Below are positions 44,043 to 52,035 of a DNA stretch of 64,000 bases, in pieces. The notes below the pieces were generated by a model. That model worked only from the letters and a program-made list of their open reading frames with translations. It had not been told where the DNA came from and ran no database searches. Source of the DNA: Peribacillus folii (GTDB taxonomy: Bacteria > Bacillota > Bacilli > Bacillales > DSM-1321); the NCBI RefSeq assembly GCF_030271255.1, contig NZ_JASJOM010000005.1, positions 310,001 to 374,000 of the forward strand, read 5' to 3'. Both the position numbers and the translations under genes were made by a program. Position 1 is the stretch's first letter; each line of letters begins with the position of its first letter.

Positions 44043-44067
44043 AGCATCCAGTTGGATGCTTTTTTTC
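44043..44067 (+). terminator. intrinsic terminator of the LysM/SH3 gene
   Basis: AGCATCCA and TGGATGCT perfect arms with T7. Confidence 0.85.
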
Positions 44068-44071
44068 ATCG

Positions 44072-44093
44072 GTAACCTGCCTCGTTAGTTTTA
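44072..44093 (-). repeat. half copy of the dispersed repeat (left block)
   Basis: TAACCTGCCTCGTTAGTTTT. The left outer part is joined directly to a right-type end, as expected after recombination between the two direct blocks. The flanking GTTGACACAATGTGC matches the flank at 40414. Confidence 0.6.
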
Positions 44094-44179
44094 TAACCTA
44101 TTGTTTTAGTTGACACAATGTGCGGCAAATAGTTTTATTGTTAAAGCTCGCACTTGTTGAACGTGGCCTTTTGTACATG

Positions 44180-44356
44180 TTAGTTTTTCTTGAGTAATTC
44201 AACAATCCTAACTAAAAAGGAAATCATTATAGATAACAACAAAATAAAAATACACGAGAATGAAATCAGTACATCTTCTAAGAAAGGAAGGAAGGCCAAT
44301 AACAAGATAAAGCAGCCGATACATATTAAACATGCGATCGAAATATATTTCACCAT
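44180..44356 (-). CDS. 58-residue two-span membrane protein
   Basis: MVKYISIACLICIGCFILLL, then AFLPFLEDVLISFSCIFILL and LSIMISFLVRIVELLKKN. GGAGG lies 6 bp before the ATG. Two membrane segments and a basic tail. No family recognised. The TAA stop is in a TTAGTTTTT context resembling the right end of the dispersed repeat. Confidence 0.7.
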   Translation of the reverse strand: MVKYISIACLICIGCFILLLAFLPFLEDVLISFSCIFILLLSIMISFLVRIVELLKKN

Positions 44357-44435
44357 GAAAAGCCTCCTGGCAATATTAAGAACACTTCATTAGCATCAAA
44401 CCTGACACTGTCCGAACACACTGCGCTTGTAAAAA

Positions 44436-44510
44436 TAACCTGTCCCCTATTCCCATAAGAAAAGGAGCTGCTGATCAGCTCCTGCTAAAGAAGTAAAGCA
44501 CCCCAGTTCA
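44436..44510 (-). repeat. dispersed repeat/terminator element serving the qox operon
   Basis: Left block AACCTGTCCCCTATTCCCAT, hairpin GGAGCTGCTGATCAGCTCC, right block AAAGCACCCCAGTTCAACC. The minus strand reads hairpin then TTTTCTTATGGG, about 30 bp past qoxD. It is the only terminator visible for qoxABCD. Confidence 0.85.
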
Positions 44511-44541
44511 ACCGCCTTCCGTTTCCTCAAGCTGTTTACTA

Positions 44542-44835
44542 TCAATAAGTCCAGCCCCAGATCATGCATAGGATAGTACCGACGACCGTAATTATAGCGA
44601 GGAAGATCGCGCAGTATAGCGTCATGAATATCGATTTGCTATCATCCGTTTCACGGGCATGCATGAACACGACAAGCTGGACAGCCGCTTGTATGAATGC
44701 TGTTAATATAAAGATCGTCATCCCCATCGCTTTTGACATATTGAAGAAGTAAACGGTAAGAGCCGCGAGCGTCAAAATCAATGAGAATACAAAGCCCCAT
44801 ACTTGTTTGGCCGGGAATAATTCCTTCATGCTCAT
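44542..44835 (-). CDS. qoxD: quinol oxidase aa3 subunit IV
   Basis: 97 residues with three membrane segments (VWGFVFSLILTLAALTVYFF; MGMTIFILTAFIQAAVQLVV; YCAIFLAIITVVGTILCMIW). Small subunit of the menaquinol oxidase in the plasma membrane. The ATG at 44835 overlaps the qoxC stop codon (ATGA), giving translational coupling; AAAGGA lies upstream. Last gene of qoxABCD. Confidence 0.92.
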   Translation of the reverse strand: MSMKELFPAKQVWGFVFSLILTLAALTVYFFNMSKAMGMTIFILTAFIQAAVQLVVFMHARETDDSKSIFMTLYCAIFLAIITVVGTILCMIWGWTY

Positions 44836-45428
44836 GTCATTCCTTTCATGTAGATAAAGGTGAAGATGAAAATCCAAACGATATCAAGGAAATGCCAATA
44901 AAGAGAGAAAATGAAGGATTTATTGGCCGTTTCAGGTGTAAGACCGCGTTTTTTCACTTGCAGGACAATAAACGTTCCCCAGAACAGTCCTAAGGTAACA
45001 TGTGCTCCATGTGTCCCTAATGTTGTAAAGAGCACCGATGTAAATGCACTGGTTTGCAGCGTGGCTCCTTCGTGATAATAGGTAATGAACTCCGTGATTT
45101 CAAATCCCAAGAAGCCTAATCCAAGAAGAAGCGTGATTACGAAGAAGGTCAACATGGCTTTCTTGTGGCCAAGCCGCATGGCATGAATGCCAAGACCGAT
45201 GACAAAACTGCTTGTCAAAAGCAGGAATGTTTCAGCCAGTACAGGAGTGATTTCGAAAATCCTCGCCCCAGCCGGGCCGTCACCCGTACGATCCACCAAT
45301 GTAAAATAGGATGCAAAGAGTGTAGCAAAGAGCATGATTTCGGCTCCAAGGAAAATCCAGAAGCCCAAAATATTCAGCCGATTTTGTTCGGTACTATATT
45401 CAAGAGGCTGCGAGTGGTCGATCTTCAT
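44832..45428 (-). CDS. qoxC: quinol oxidase aa3 subunit III
   Basis: 198 residues with five membrane segments. Family motifs include GFWIFLGAEIMLFATLFASY, TSVLFTTLGTHGAHV and SLYWHFLDIVWIFIF. Subunit III supports stability of the proton-pumping core. It overlaps qoxB by four bases and qoxD by four bases. Confidence 0.95.
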   Translation of the reverse strand: MKIDHSQPLEYSTEQNRLNILGFWIFLGAEIMLFATLFASYFTLVDRTGDGPAGARIFEITPVLAETFLLLTSSFVIGLGIHAMRLGHKKAMLTFFVITLLLGLGFLGFEITEFITYYHEGATLQTSAFTSVLFTTLGTHGAHVTLGLFWGTFIVLQVKKRGLTPETANKSFIFSLYWHFLDIVWIFIFTFIYMKGMT

Positions 45429-47374
45429 TTGTTGACACCCCCATATTTTGCTTCTGTTTCTTTAATTTCTTCTACAGAAATGTAACGCCCGTGATCTATT
45501 TCGAATGAACGAAGGGCCATGCAGACGAAGATGCCGATCAGCCCCATGATCGCAAGGAACCAGATGCTGAATACTAACGCAAACCCAAAGACGAAGAAGA
45601 TGCAGGACATGATGAACGGTCCGCCGCTGTTATTCGGCATATGAATTTTTTCATAATCACCCTTGAACAATTCATGCCCTTTATATTTGGCATCCCAAAA
45701 CGCTTCCCTTGAGCTCACTTGCGGAATGATCGCAAAGTTATATTCCGGGACTGGATTATGGGTGGCCCATTCAAGCGAACGAGCATCCCACGGATCATCG
45801 CCAACATCCTTCGGCGCATGGCGAATGCTATAGTAAACCGTATACACGATTAAAAAGAAGCTGATGGCCATAAGTACTGTACCGATGAACGTAACCATAT
45901 TCCATGGCCCAAAACCAGTCGATTCAGAGTATGTGTATATCCGGCGTGCTTGTCCATCCAACCCTGTGATATACATCGGGAAGAAGGCCAAGCAAAAACC
46001 GATGGTCAAAAACCAGAATGCCCATTTCCCAAGTCTCTCGTTCAGCATGAAACCAAACATTTTCGGCCAGTAGTAAGTTGCCGCACCAAGCACGGCGAAT
46101 ACTACACCAGGGATGATGACATTATGGAAGTGAGCCACTAAGAACATAGTATTATGATATTGATAATCCGCCGCTGACATCGCCAGCATGACCCCGGTAA
46201 CGCCGCCGATTGTGAAAAGCGGGATGAAGCCGATCGAATAAAGCATCGGTACGGTAAATCTGATCCTCCCCCTCCACATCGTGAATAGCCAGTTAAAGAT
46301 CTTGATTCCAGTCGGAATGGCAATGACCATCGTCGTGATCGAGAATATGCTATTGACATAGGCTGCCTGCCCCATTGTAAAGAAATGGTGCGTCCAAACG
46401 AAGAATGAATAGATGGAGATGAACACCATCGAAGCCACCATTGATCGATAGCCATAAAGATTACGTCGGGAAAAGGTTGGAATGATCTCGCTAAATAGAC
46501 CAAATGCCGGCAAAATCAAGATGTATACTTCAGGATGTCCCCAAACCCAGAACAAGTTAGCCCAAAGCATATCCATTCCGCCGTCGGTCATCGCGAAAAA
46601 CTTGGTTGCGAATAGCCGATCCATCGTCCCCATGATCAGCGCCACCGTTAAGACAGGGAAGGCGAAAATGATGATGACGCTTGTGACTAAGGACGCCCAT
46701 GTAAACATTGGCATCCGCATCAATTTCATACCGGGGGCTCTCATTTTGAGAATCGTCGTCATAAAGTTAATCCCGGTCATTAACGTCCCTATTCCGGCAA
46801 TTTGGATGGCAATCATATAATAATTCGTCCCGACATGCGGACTGAATTCATTGCCTGCAAGCGGGAAATAAGAGGACCACCCTGCATCCGGTGAGCCGCC
46901 AATGACAAATGAGATGTTGAATAGCATCGCCCCCATGAAAAACAACCAGAAGCTTATCGCATTAAGGCGAGGGAATGCTACATCCCGTGCCCCAATTTGC
47001 AAGGGCACCACGAAATTCATTAAAGCCATGATGTACGGCATCGCCATAAAGAGAATCATCACAACCCCGTGCGTGGAAAAAATTTCATTATAGTGCTGTG
47101 AATCCAATAATTTGTTATCCGGTATGGCAAGCTGTGCCCGCATCATCACGGCATCAACACCGCCACGAAATAGCATCAGCAAAGCAGCGATTAAATACAT
47201 GATGCCTATTCTTTTATGATCGACCGTCGTCAGCCAGCCACTCCATAAATAAAACCATTTCTTAAAGTGGGTTAAACCAAAAACGATCAAGAGAATCGTA
47301 ATACCAATCGCTACCATTGATGTGTAGATGACCGGACTCGGATTAGGTATAAGAAATCTAGTGAAGAACCCCAT
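45425..47374 (-). CDS. qoxB: quinol oxidase aa3 subunit I (catalytic)
   Basis: 649 residues, the same length as B. subtilis QoxB. Heme-copper core: FSTHGVVMILFMAMPYIMAL (heme-a His), WVWGHPEVYILILPAFG (Cu_B His and cross-linked Tyr), WTHHFFTMG (Cu_B His pair) and LVAHFHNVIIPG (heme His pair). It reduces oxygen to water and pumps protons. The ATG at 47374 is preferred to an upstream in-frame start inside qoxA. Confidence 0.97.
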   Translation of the reverse strand: MGFFTRFLIPNPSPVIYTSMVAIGITILLIVFGLTHFKKWFYLWSGWLTTVDHKRIGIMYLIAALLMLFRGGVDAVMMRAQLAIPDNKLLDSQHYNEIFSTHGVVMILFMAMPYIMALMNFVVPLQIGARDVAFPRLNAISFWLFFMGAMLFNISFVIGGSPDAGWSSYFPLAGNEFSPHVGTNYYMIAIQIAGIGTLMTGINFMTTILKMRAPGMKLMRMPMFTWASLVTSVIIIFAFPVLTVALIMGTMDRLFATKFFAMTDGGMDMLWANLFWVWGHPEVYILILPAFGLFSEIIPTFSRRNLYGYRSMVASMVFISIYSFFVWTHHFFTMGQAAYVNSIFSITTMVIAIPTGIKIFNWLFTMWRGRIRFTVPMLYSIGFIPLFTIGGVTGVMLAMSAADYQYHNTMFLVAHFHNVIIPGVVFAVLGAATYYWPKMFGFMLNERLGKWAFWFLTIGFCLAFFPMYITGLDGQARRIYTYSESTGFGPWNMVTFIGTVLMAISFFLIVYTVYYSIRHAPKDVGDDPWDARSLEWATHNPVPEYNFAIIPQVSSREAFWDAKYKGHELFKGDYEKIHMPNNSGGPFIMSCIFFVFGFALVFSIWFLAIMGLIGIFVCMALRSFEIDHGRYISVEEIKETEAKYGGVNK

Positions 47375-47424
47375 ACTGTTATGTTTCCTTTCTAACCATA
47401 TTTTTCTTGAGAGGAACCATGAAA

Positions 47425-48366
47425 TCATTCATGATTGTGTTCTGAACTTTCATTACCATCATTTGTTTTATGATCATGTTCCATATGGCCGCCTTTTGAA
47501 TCGGCATTAGTGTCACTTGAACCATGATGATGTCCAGCATTTTCACCCTCTGGAGCTGGTGAGAACTTCAAATGAGTTCCAGTGAATGTCAACTGCCCGA
47601 CATGACCCGGTTTCAATAATTCATTGAATTTTTCTGGAGTAATCGGCTTCGCAGTTGCCTTCACTTCCTTCACCCAATCATCAAACTTAACTTGAGACAT
47701 CGCTTCGACATGGAACATATTTTCAGCGAATCCCTTTCCGCTAAAGTTTGCATTTCGTCCCATCATTTCCCCCGCCTCATCAGCGGCTAGGTGCAAGGTG
47801 GTCACCATGTTGGACATGGCATATTTTTGGCCGCCAAGCTGCGGAACCCAGAAACTCGTAATTGGCCCGAACGAATATAGCTTGAATTCAAGCGGTCGAT
47901 TTGTCGGTATATACAAATAGTTCACTGTCTCGATTCCGTTTTCGGGATAACTGAAATGCCACTTCCAATCAGATGTCGAAGCGTAAATGACCAATGGATC
48001 CTGACCCTTGTACTCTTCAGGTGTGGCTTCCACCTTATTGTTGGAAATGACAGAAACGATGGAGAAGAAAACGACGATGATAATCGGCACCCCAACAATA
48101 ATCGATTCAACGACATGGTTCCCTTCAATGTAAGGCGGTTCATAGTCCTTAGGGAGCTTAGAGTCCCGGTATTTCATTAACACATAAACCAAAATGGCAC
48201 AAACCACGATCACGATAACCGCCATGATTGCGATCGACAGCCAAATCACATTGGCCTGCGTTTGGGCTTGTGGCCCTTTCGGATCCAAAACGGCCAATGA
48301 TTTACAGCCAGAAAGCACACTGCCTATCGAAGAAAGAATAGCTAATAAAACCCATTTTTTTTTCAT
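47425..48366 (-). CDS. qoxA: quinol oxidase aa3 subunit II (lipoprotein)
   Basis: 313 residues. Lipoprotein signal with LSGC (Cys 21), two membrane segments (VIWLSIAIMAVIVIVVCAIL; SIIVGVPIIIVVFFSIVSVI) and an outer cupredoxin-like domain (STSDWKWHFSYPENGIETVN; FWVPQLGGQKYAMSN). The Cu_A cysteines are absent, as expected for a quinol rather than a cytochrome c oxidase. The C-terminus is an unusual His/Asp/Glu-rich tail (AGHHHGSSD ... SEHNHE). First gene of qoxABCD. Confidence 0.95.
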   Translation of the reverse strand: MKKKWVLLAILSSIGSVLSGCKSLAVLDPKGPQAQTQANVIWLSIAIMAVIVIVVCAILVYVLMKYRDSKLPKDYEPPYIEGNHVVESIIVGVPIIIVVFFSIVSVISNNKVEATPEEYKGQDPLVIYASTSDWKWHFSYPENGIETVNYLYIPTNRPLEFKLYSFGPITSFWVPQLGGQKYAMSNMVTTLHLAADEAGEMMGRNANFSGKGFAENMFHVEAMSQVKFDDWVKEVKATAKPITPEKFNELLKPGHVGQLTFTGTHLKFSPAPEGENAGHHHGSSDTNADSKGGHMEHDHKTNDGNESSEHNHE

Positions 48367-48569
48367 AAATGTATCCTTTCATTTAAGATTTCATTTCTAA
48401 GTTATCCACAAAAAATGAACTTATCCTAAATAATGTTTATCTGTAATGGTAATTACTAACAAGAAGTCGGGATGTACGTATGAATCCTTTTGGGGAAAGT
48501 TAAGGGAAAACCTTGAACCTGTGAGAGAGCACTTATCTGAGGTCTTCCATAGGGGGTGAACGGCACGAA

Positions 48570-48638
48570 CTCCAAGTCGTGCCATAAGAAAAAAGCTGCC
48601 TGAAGGACAGCTTTGATTTTCAATGGATGCACCGTTAT
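48570..48638 (-). repeat. dispersed repeat/terminator element
   Basis: ACTCCAAGTCGTGCCATAAG, hairpin AGCTGCCTGAAGGACAGCT, then TTGATTTTCAATGGATGCAC and CGTTATT. It lies downstream of the 48699 gene. The rest of 48367-48698 is the qox promoter region; I could not fix the promoter. Confidence 0.8.
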
Positions 48639-48698
48639 TCTCGAAGGGGGGGATATAAACTATACGGAAAAAAGGACACCGAGTTAGTGCCCATCATC

Positions 48699-49157
48699 TT
48701 AGCCGTCTTTGGGCGGAGCGTTATGTTGAAAACTCAAAAACTTAACAACAGGTTCCTTCTTCGGATTGAATTCTTTGTTATTTAATATGGGATCTATGCC
48801 AAGAGTTATGGTATCTGTTCCCAAGCATGATTGCTCTTTTGGCCCATTTGAAGAGTAGGTTAATATAGTGAATTTCAAGATATAGGCATTACTGTATACT
48901 TCTCCTTTTTGAGACTGCAGCATTTCAACAACATCATATTTCTTGTCTATCCAATTAAAATTAATGCTGACTGAATCGTCCTTGTAATAATCCTTCGCTG
49001 CATTAATAATTTCATCCTGGTAAAGCTCAAGTAAAAAATTATCTATAACTTGTTCCTGCCCCTGGGAATTATGATGATGATTTTTTTCCGCCTGTACGGG
49101 CAAGGTATGAATGCACAAAGCAAGAAAAGGTGCCACTGCATATATAAATTTTCTCAT
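48699..49157 (-). CDS. secreted DUF3888-like protein
   Basis: 152 residues. Signal peptide MRKFIYAVAPFLALCIHTLP with cleavage after VQA. The mature part has LLELYQDEIINAAKDYYKDD and YSNAYILKFTILTYSSNGPK, the plan of small Bacillus DUF3888 proteins. Function unknown. AGGAGG lies 8 bp before the ATG. Confidence 0.7.
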   Translation of the reverse strand: MRKFIYAVAPFLALCIHTLPVQAEKNHHHNSQGQEQVIDNFLLELYQDEIINAAKDYYKDDSVSINFNWIDKKYDVVEMLQSQKGEVYSNAYILKFTILTYSSNGPKEQSCLGTDTITLGIDPILNNKEFNPKKEPVVKFLSFQHNAPPKDG

Positions 49158-49283
49158 ATATTAATTCCTCCTCATTCAAATTATTGGTTATTATCCGTAT
49201 TAGGAGAAATTTTAGTAATGAAAAAAATGGGCATGAGAAAGTTCGATCACACAGAGCTTGTAAAACTACACCATCCAAACCAT

Positions 49284-49312
49284 TGCAAAAGAAAAAGCTG
49301 CCTTCAATTAAA
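49284..49312 (-). repeat. half copy of the dispersed repeat (A-run and left hairpin arm)
   Basis: GCAAAAGAAAAAGCTGCCTT, then CAATTAAAG. The right arm is lost. It lies next to the terminator of the small basic protein gene. Confidence 0.4.
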
Positions 49313-49317
49313 GAACC

Positions 49318-49358
49318 TCGAAAAAAAAAACATAGAAAGACTTTCGTCTGCCTATGTT
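49318..49358 (-). terminator. intrinsic terminator of the 49369-49518 gene
   Basis: ACATAG-GCAGAC and GTCTTT-CTATGT arms with a GAAA loop. On the minus strand they are followed by a run of ten T. Confidence 0.8.
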
Positions 49359-49368
49359 CTCATTCAAA

Positions 49369-49518
49369 TCATTTATCTGTTTGTTTTTGCTTCTTTTTCA
49401 AATACTCCGCACGTATTTTTTCAAGTTGCTGCTTTTTATCAAATTTGGCAGGCTTCTGCTTTTCATGATACTTTGCCACAGCTACCTTACCTTTGGTATC
49501 CAATTGATATTTTCCCAT
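49369..49518 (-). CDS. 49-residue basic protein
   Basis: MGKYQLDTKGKVAVAKYHEK, QKPAKFDKKQQLEKIRAEYL, then KKKQKQTDK. Very Lys-rich, predicted soluble and helical at its C-terminus. AGGTG lies 8 bp before the ATG, and a strong terminator follows, so it is a complete small gene. No family recognised. Confidence 0.65.
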   Translation of the reverse strand: MGKYQLDTKGKVAVAKYHEKQKPAKFDKKQQLEKIRAEYLKKKQKQTDK

Positions 49519-49701
49519 TTTGTTCACCTACTTTTCTTGTCGTTAAACAGAATCTATTCAACAAATATAATATACCTTATATGACGACGATCTCACAATA
49601 GTAGGGAATTGCCCTTCCATAAGCATCTAAATTTTTTAGGCTAGTGAGAGTCAAAACTAACAAGAATCCACCTAATATTAATGCAGGAAGACCTTGCTAC
49701 G

Positions 49702-49842
49702 TTAAGTAGCCCGCTCTATTATTTGTAATTTATTATCACTTTCTTTTACTAAATCTATGTCACTCTTTTCATTTCCCCCTAAATCTGTGTACATATTTAC
49801 TTTGAAATTAGGGTACGTTACGTTTCCTCTTGTTGAAAACAT
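49702..49842 (-). CDS. possible 46-residue peptide or gene remnant
   Basis: MFSTRGNVTYPNFKVNMYTD, then LGGNEKSDIDLVKESDNKLQ and IIERAT. Protein-like, but there is no ribosome site. It starts 12 bp after the stop of the 49852 gene in the same frame. It may be the C-terminal remnant of another gene. The rest of 49519-49851 shows nothing I can name. Confidence 0.35.
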   Translation of the reverse strand: MFSTRGNVTYPNFKVNMYTDLGGNEKSDIDLVKESDNKLQIIERAT

Positions 49843-49851
49843 ACTTGAACG

Positions 49852-50211
49852 TTACATCTGTGTTATACCGATTATGAACAAAGCGAAAACAAAGCTAATG
49901 AAAGTAAAGCCGGCAAGGGGAACCGCAAAGGCTTTGTTGTTCTTAAACTCGAATATTGTAAATAAGGCACCTAAGGCACACACAAAAAACCAGATTGGGA
50001 TAAAAATTAAGTCTGCAATTTTAATAGGTAGCAATGTATAAAAACCTGTACTATATAATAGCCAATTGATTATTAATAAACCGAATACAAAGTAAGACCA
50101 CTTATAAGGTGATGGACCTTTCCCATATTTTCTAACCATTATTAACGGATAAACGAAGATTATAACTAATATGGCTCCAAAAATTCCGATTAAAAACGAC
50201 GTTATTCCCAC
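49852..50211 (-). CDS. small hypothetical membrane protein
   Basis: 119 residues with four hydrophobic segments (SFLIGIFGAILVIIFVYPLI; YFVFGLLIINWLLYSTGFY; LIFIPIWFFVCALGALFTIF; LAGFTFISFVFALFIIGIT). The GTG at 50211 is 8 bp after AAAGGAG; GTG codons further up overlap that site. Its promoter is embedded in a 37-bp palindrome. Family not recognised. Confidence 0.65.
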   Translation of the reverse strand: MGITSFLIGIFGAILVIIFVYPLIMVRKYGKGPSPYKWSYFVFGLLIINWLLYSTGFYTLLPIKIADLIFIPIWFFVCALGALFTIFEFKNNKAFAVPLAGFTFISFVFALFIIGITQM

Positions 50212-50333
50212 AAAAGACACTCCTTTCACATTGAATTATTCGATTACACTGTCGCGTTAACGGTATGGTGACCTCCCTTTTTTTAGATAGGCAGCAGCCC
50301 ATGCAGAAGCTCCCACTTCCATCAATTATTTTT

Positions 50334-50376
50334 ATTATAGAACAATTATTTATTGTTTTACAATAAATAATTGTTC
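50334..50376 (-). promoter_or_regulatory. sigma-A promoter containing a 37-bp inverted repeat
   Basis: On the minus strand, -35 TTGTAA (50358-50363) and -10 TATAAT (50334-50339) are 18 bp apart. The perfect 16-bp arms GAACAATTATTTATTG (50340-50355) and CAATAAATAATTGTTC (50361-50376), with a 5-bp centre, cover the -35 box and the whole spacer. This looks like a repressor operator for the 49852-50211 gene. On the plus strand the same repeat followed by TTTTTT could act as a terminator. Confidence 0.65.
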
Positions 50377-50495
50377 TTTTTTGATATATATCATTCGAAT
50401 TATATTCTCTCCTTGTTTACTGAATATAAAAGCAATCTCATACTAGATGAAATACTTTAAAAAATTTAATAAATCTTGCCTCATTAATAATGCAT

Positions 50496-50560
50496 TGACC
50501 TGCCCCGATCGTTCAATAAGAAAAAGCTGCCTTAAAGGCAGCTCGCGAAAGAAGCAATGA
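50496..50560 (-). repeat. dispersed repeat/terminator element
   Basis: Left block GACCTGCCCCGATCGTTCAA, hairpin AGCTGCCTTAAAGGCAGCT, diverged right part (CGCGAAAGAAGCAATGAAC). It lies downstream of the 50659 gene. Confidence 0.85.
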
Positions 50561-50658
50561 ACTTAATAGTAATTGATCGAGATTGAAAAATCGAGCAAGC
50601 AAGAAAAAAGGCTGGGCACTACCTTGCATCAGCCTTGAATCACAGTACGGGAAAACGA

Positions 50659-50838
50659 TTAAATGTATTTATTAATCATTGTAATGGCGATAAAGAACAA
50701 AGTAATTACTCCATAAATAGTGAAAGTCCAAATGAGGCCACTACCTTGAGTTTTAGAAAACCTGTAAATCAAATATGCTAAAGTTATAAAAAATAAGACA
50801 ATTAAAATTCCATATATCCATGGAAAATTACTTTGCAC
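50659..50838 (-). CDS. 59-residue two-span membrane protein
   Basis: Two hydrophobic segments (WIYGILIVLFFITLAYLIY; TIYGVITLFFIAITMINKYI) joined by a short polar loop (RFSKTQGSGLIWTF). GTG 50838 is 7 bp after AAAGGAG. Family not recognised. Confidence 0.65.
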   Translation of the reverse strand: MQSNFPWIYGILIVLFFITLAYLIYRFSKTQGSGLIWTFTIYGVITLFFIAITMINKYI

Positions 50839-50929
50839 ATAGATCACTCCTTTGGAAGATGAAATCTTATTATGTCATTTCCTTAAGTGATTTATTCTTA
50901 GCATGAATAAACAGCGCGGTTCCGGCACG

Positions 50930-51130
50930 CTATTCAGTAATATTAAACTCATCATACAGGCAAATATCTTTAGTGCCTTTCTTTTCAATGATTAGACGGT
51001 ATATTGAAAGAGGAGGTTGCTTTAAAAGAACAAACTTCCATATTGACATACTTGACTTATCATTAAAATAAATGACTAAGAAATTCGGGTAATGAATTGA
51101 ATTAAAACACCTGAGTTTAAAGAGAAGCAG
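50930..51130 (-). pseudogene. 5'-truncated gene remnant
   Basis: A minus-strand frame of 66 codons reads CFNSIHYPNFLVIYFNDKSS, MSIWKFVLLKQPPLSIYRLI, IEKKGTKDICLYDEFNITE and a TAG. There is no start codon with a ribosome site. It begins just after the 51140 gene's stop. Protein-like composition suggests the C-terminal end of a lost gene. Family not recognised. Confidence 0.45.
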
Positions 51131-51139
51131 TCATTATCT

Positions 51140-51550
51140 TTACCTTTTCAGTAAAAATCTTGGCGGTGATCCTGCCTCTTGTTCTGCTTCAAAGTATGCA
51201 AGTGAACCTTCTATACACGATACAATAGAAGGCATTCCATAGCCAACTACTTTCTTTAAGGCTTCATTTAAGGATAATTTTTTACCATCAACTTCTTTGT
51301 TCCATGAAATTACATAACACTCGTTGGGTGCACCTTGTTTTTTAAGTAAAGTAGAAATTTCTTGATAATCAGAATTAGGAGTTGGTATTTCAATCATATA
51401 TTCCGGAAGAAGGGTTTTGCCATAATCATGGCAAAGTCTATTCAATGCTTCTACTCTTTTCTTTTCTGATGATAGTTCAAATAGAACTCTATCTTGTATT
51501 CTTTTAGCAAAGAACTTTTTTACAATTCTTTTTTCTTGTTCGATATCCAT
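51140..51550 (-). CDS. hypothetical protein
   Basis: 136 residues, soluble, with an N-terminal helical part (EQEKRIVKKFFAKRIQDRVL) and a mixed C-terminal part (NEALKKVVGYGMPSIVSCIE). No signal peptide. GGGAGGTC lies 5 bp before the ATG. I do not recognise the family; a toxin/immunity-type accessory protein is one possibility, but nothing specific supports it. Confidence 0.65.
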   Translation of the reverse strand: MDIEQEKRIVKKFFAKRIQDRVLFELSSEKKRVEALNRLCHDYGKTLLPEYMIEIPTPNSDYQEISTLLKKQGAPNECYVISWNKEVDGKKLSLNEALKKVVGYGMPSIVSCIEGSLAYFEAEQEAGSPPRFLLKR

Positions 51551-51606
51551 TATGACCTCCCGTATCCTGCTTGTTTTTACTAATCATATCAAAATGCTCA
51601 TTGAAT

Positions 51607-51664
51607 GAACCTGCCCCTTTATAAATTTAAGCCAAAAAGACCACCAAATGGCAGCTCTAAATCC
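51607..51664 (-). repeat. dispersed repeat, diverged copy
   Basis: GAACCTGCCCCTTTATAAAT, A-run, GACCACCAAATGGCAGCTC. The left hairpin arm is degraded. It lies exactly before the stop codon of the truncated 51665-51913 frame. Confidence 0.7.
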
Positions 51665-51913
51665 TTATTGAGACAAATGTTTGTAATCTAAAATTTCTAT
51701 CTTGAAACCATGATTACATGTCAGTTGATTAAGCTTTTCACTATCACATGTTGGGGATATTCTTACTTTAACTTGGTCGTCTACATAATCCAATGGTTCA
51801 TTACGTTCGGAAGAGACTAGAATTCTTATATCGACATCGTAAGAATGATTATTATTGTAACTTATGCCAACAATTCTTTGCCATTGCCAACTTAATAGGT
51901 ATGTCTTAGTAAA
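51665..51913 (-). pseudogene. 5'-truncated gene remnant
   Basis: A minus-strand frame of 82 codons reads LLSWQWQRIVGISYNNNHSY, DVDIRILVSSERNEPLDYVD, DQVKVRISPTCDSEKLNQLT and on to DYKHLSQ and a TAA. No ATG, GTG or TTG in frame at its 5' end. Looks like the C-terminal part of a soluble protein. Family not recognised. Confidence 0.45.
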
Positions 51914-51989
51914 CTAACCTCCCCCATAAGTTCCACCAGGATTTTTCGCTTCATTTCCTTAATGTATGATAATTTAAAGGATTGCACAT

Positions 51990-52028
51990 TTAAAAGGCCG
52001 CCAATTGGCGGCCTTTTGAGCTAACGCA
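51990..52028 (-). terminator. intrinsic terminator of the nucleoside hydrolase gene (repeat-derived)
   Basis: AAAAGGCCGCC-AATT-GGCGGCCTTTT is a perfect hairpin with A/T runs on both sides. Its right side, GAGCTAACGC, matches the right block of the dispersed repeat, so a strong hairpin has replaced the usual one. Confidence 0.8.
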
Positions 52029-52035
52029 AGGATGA

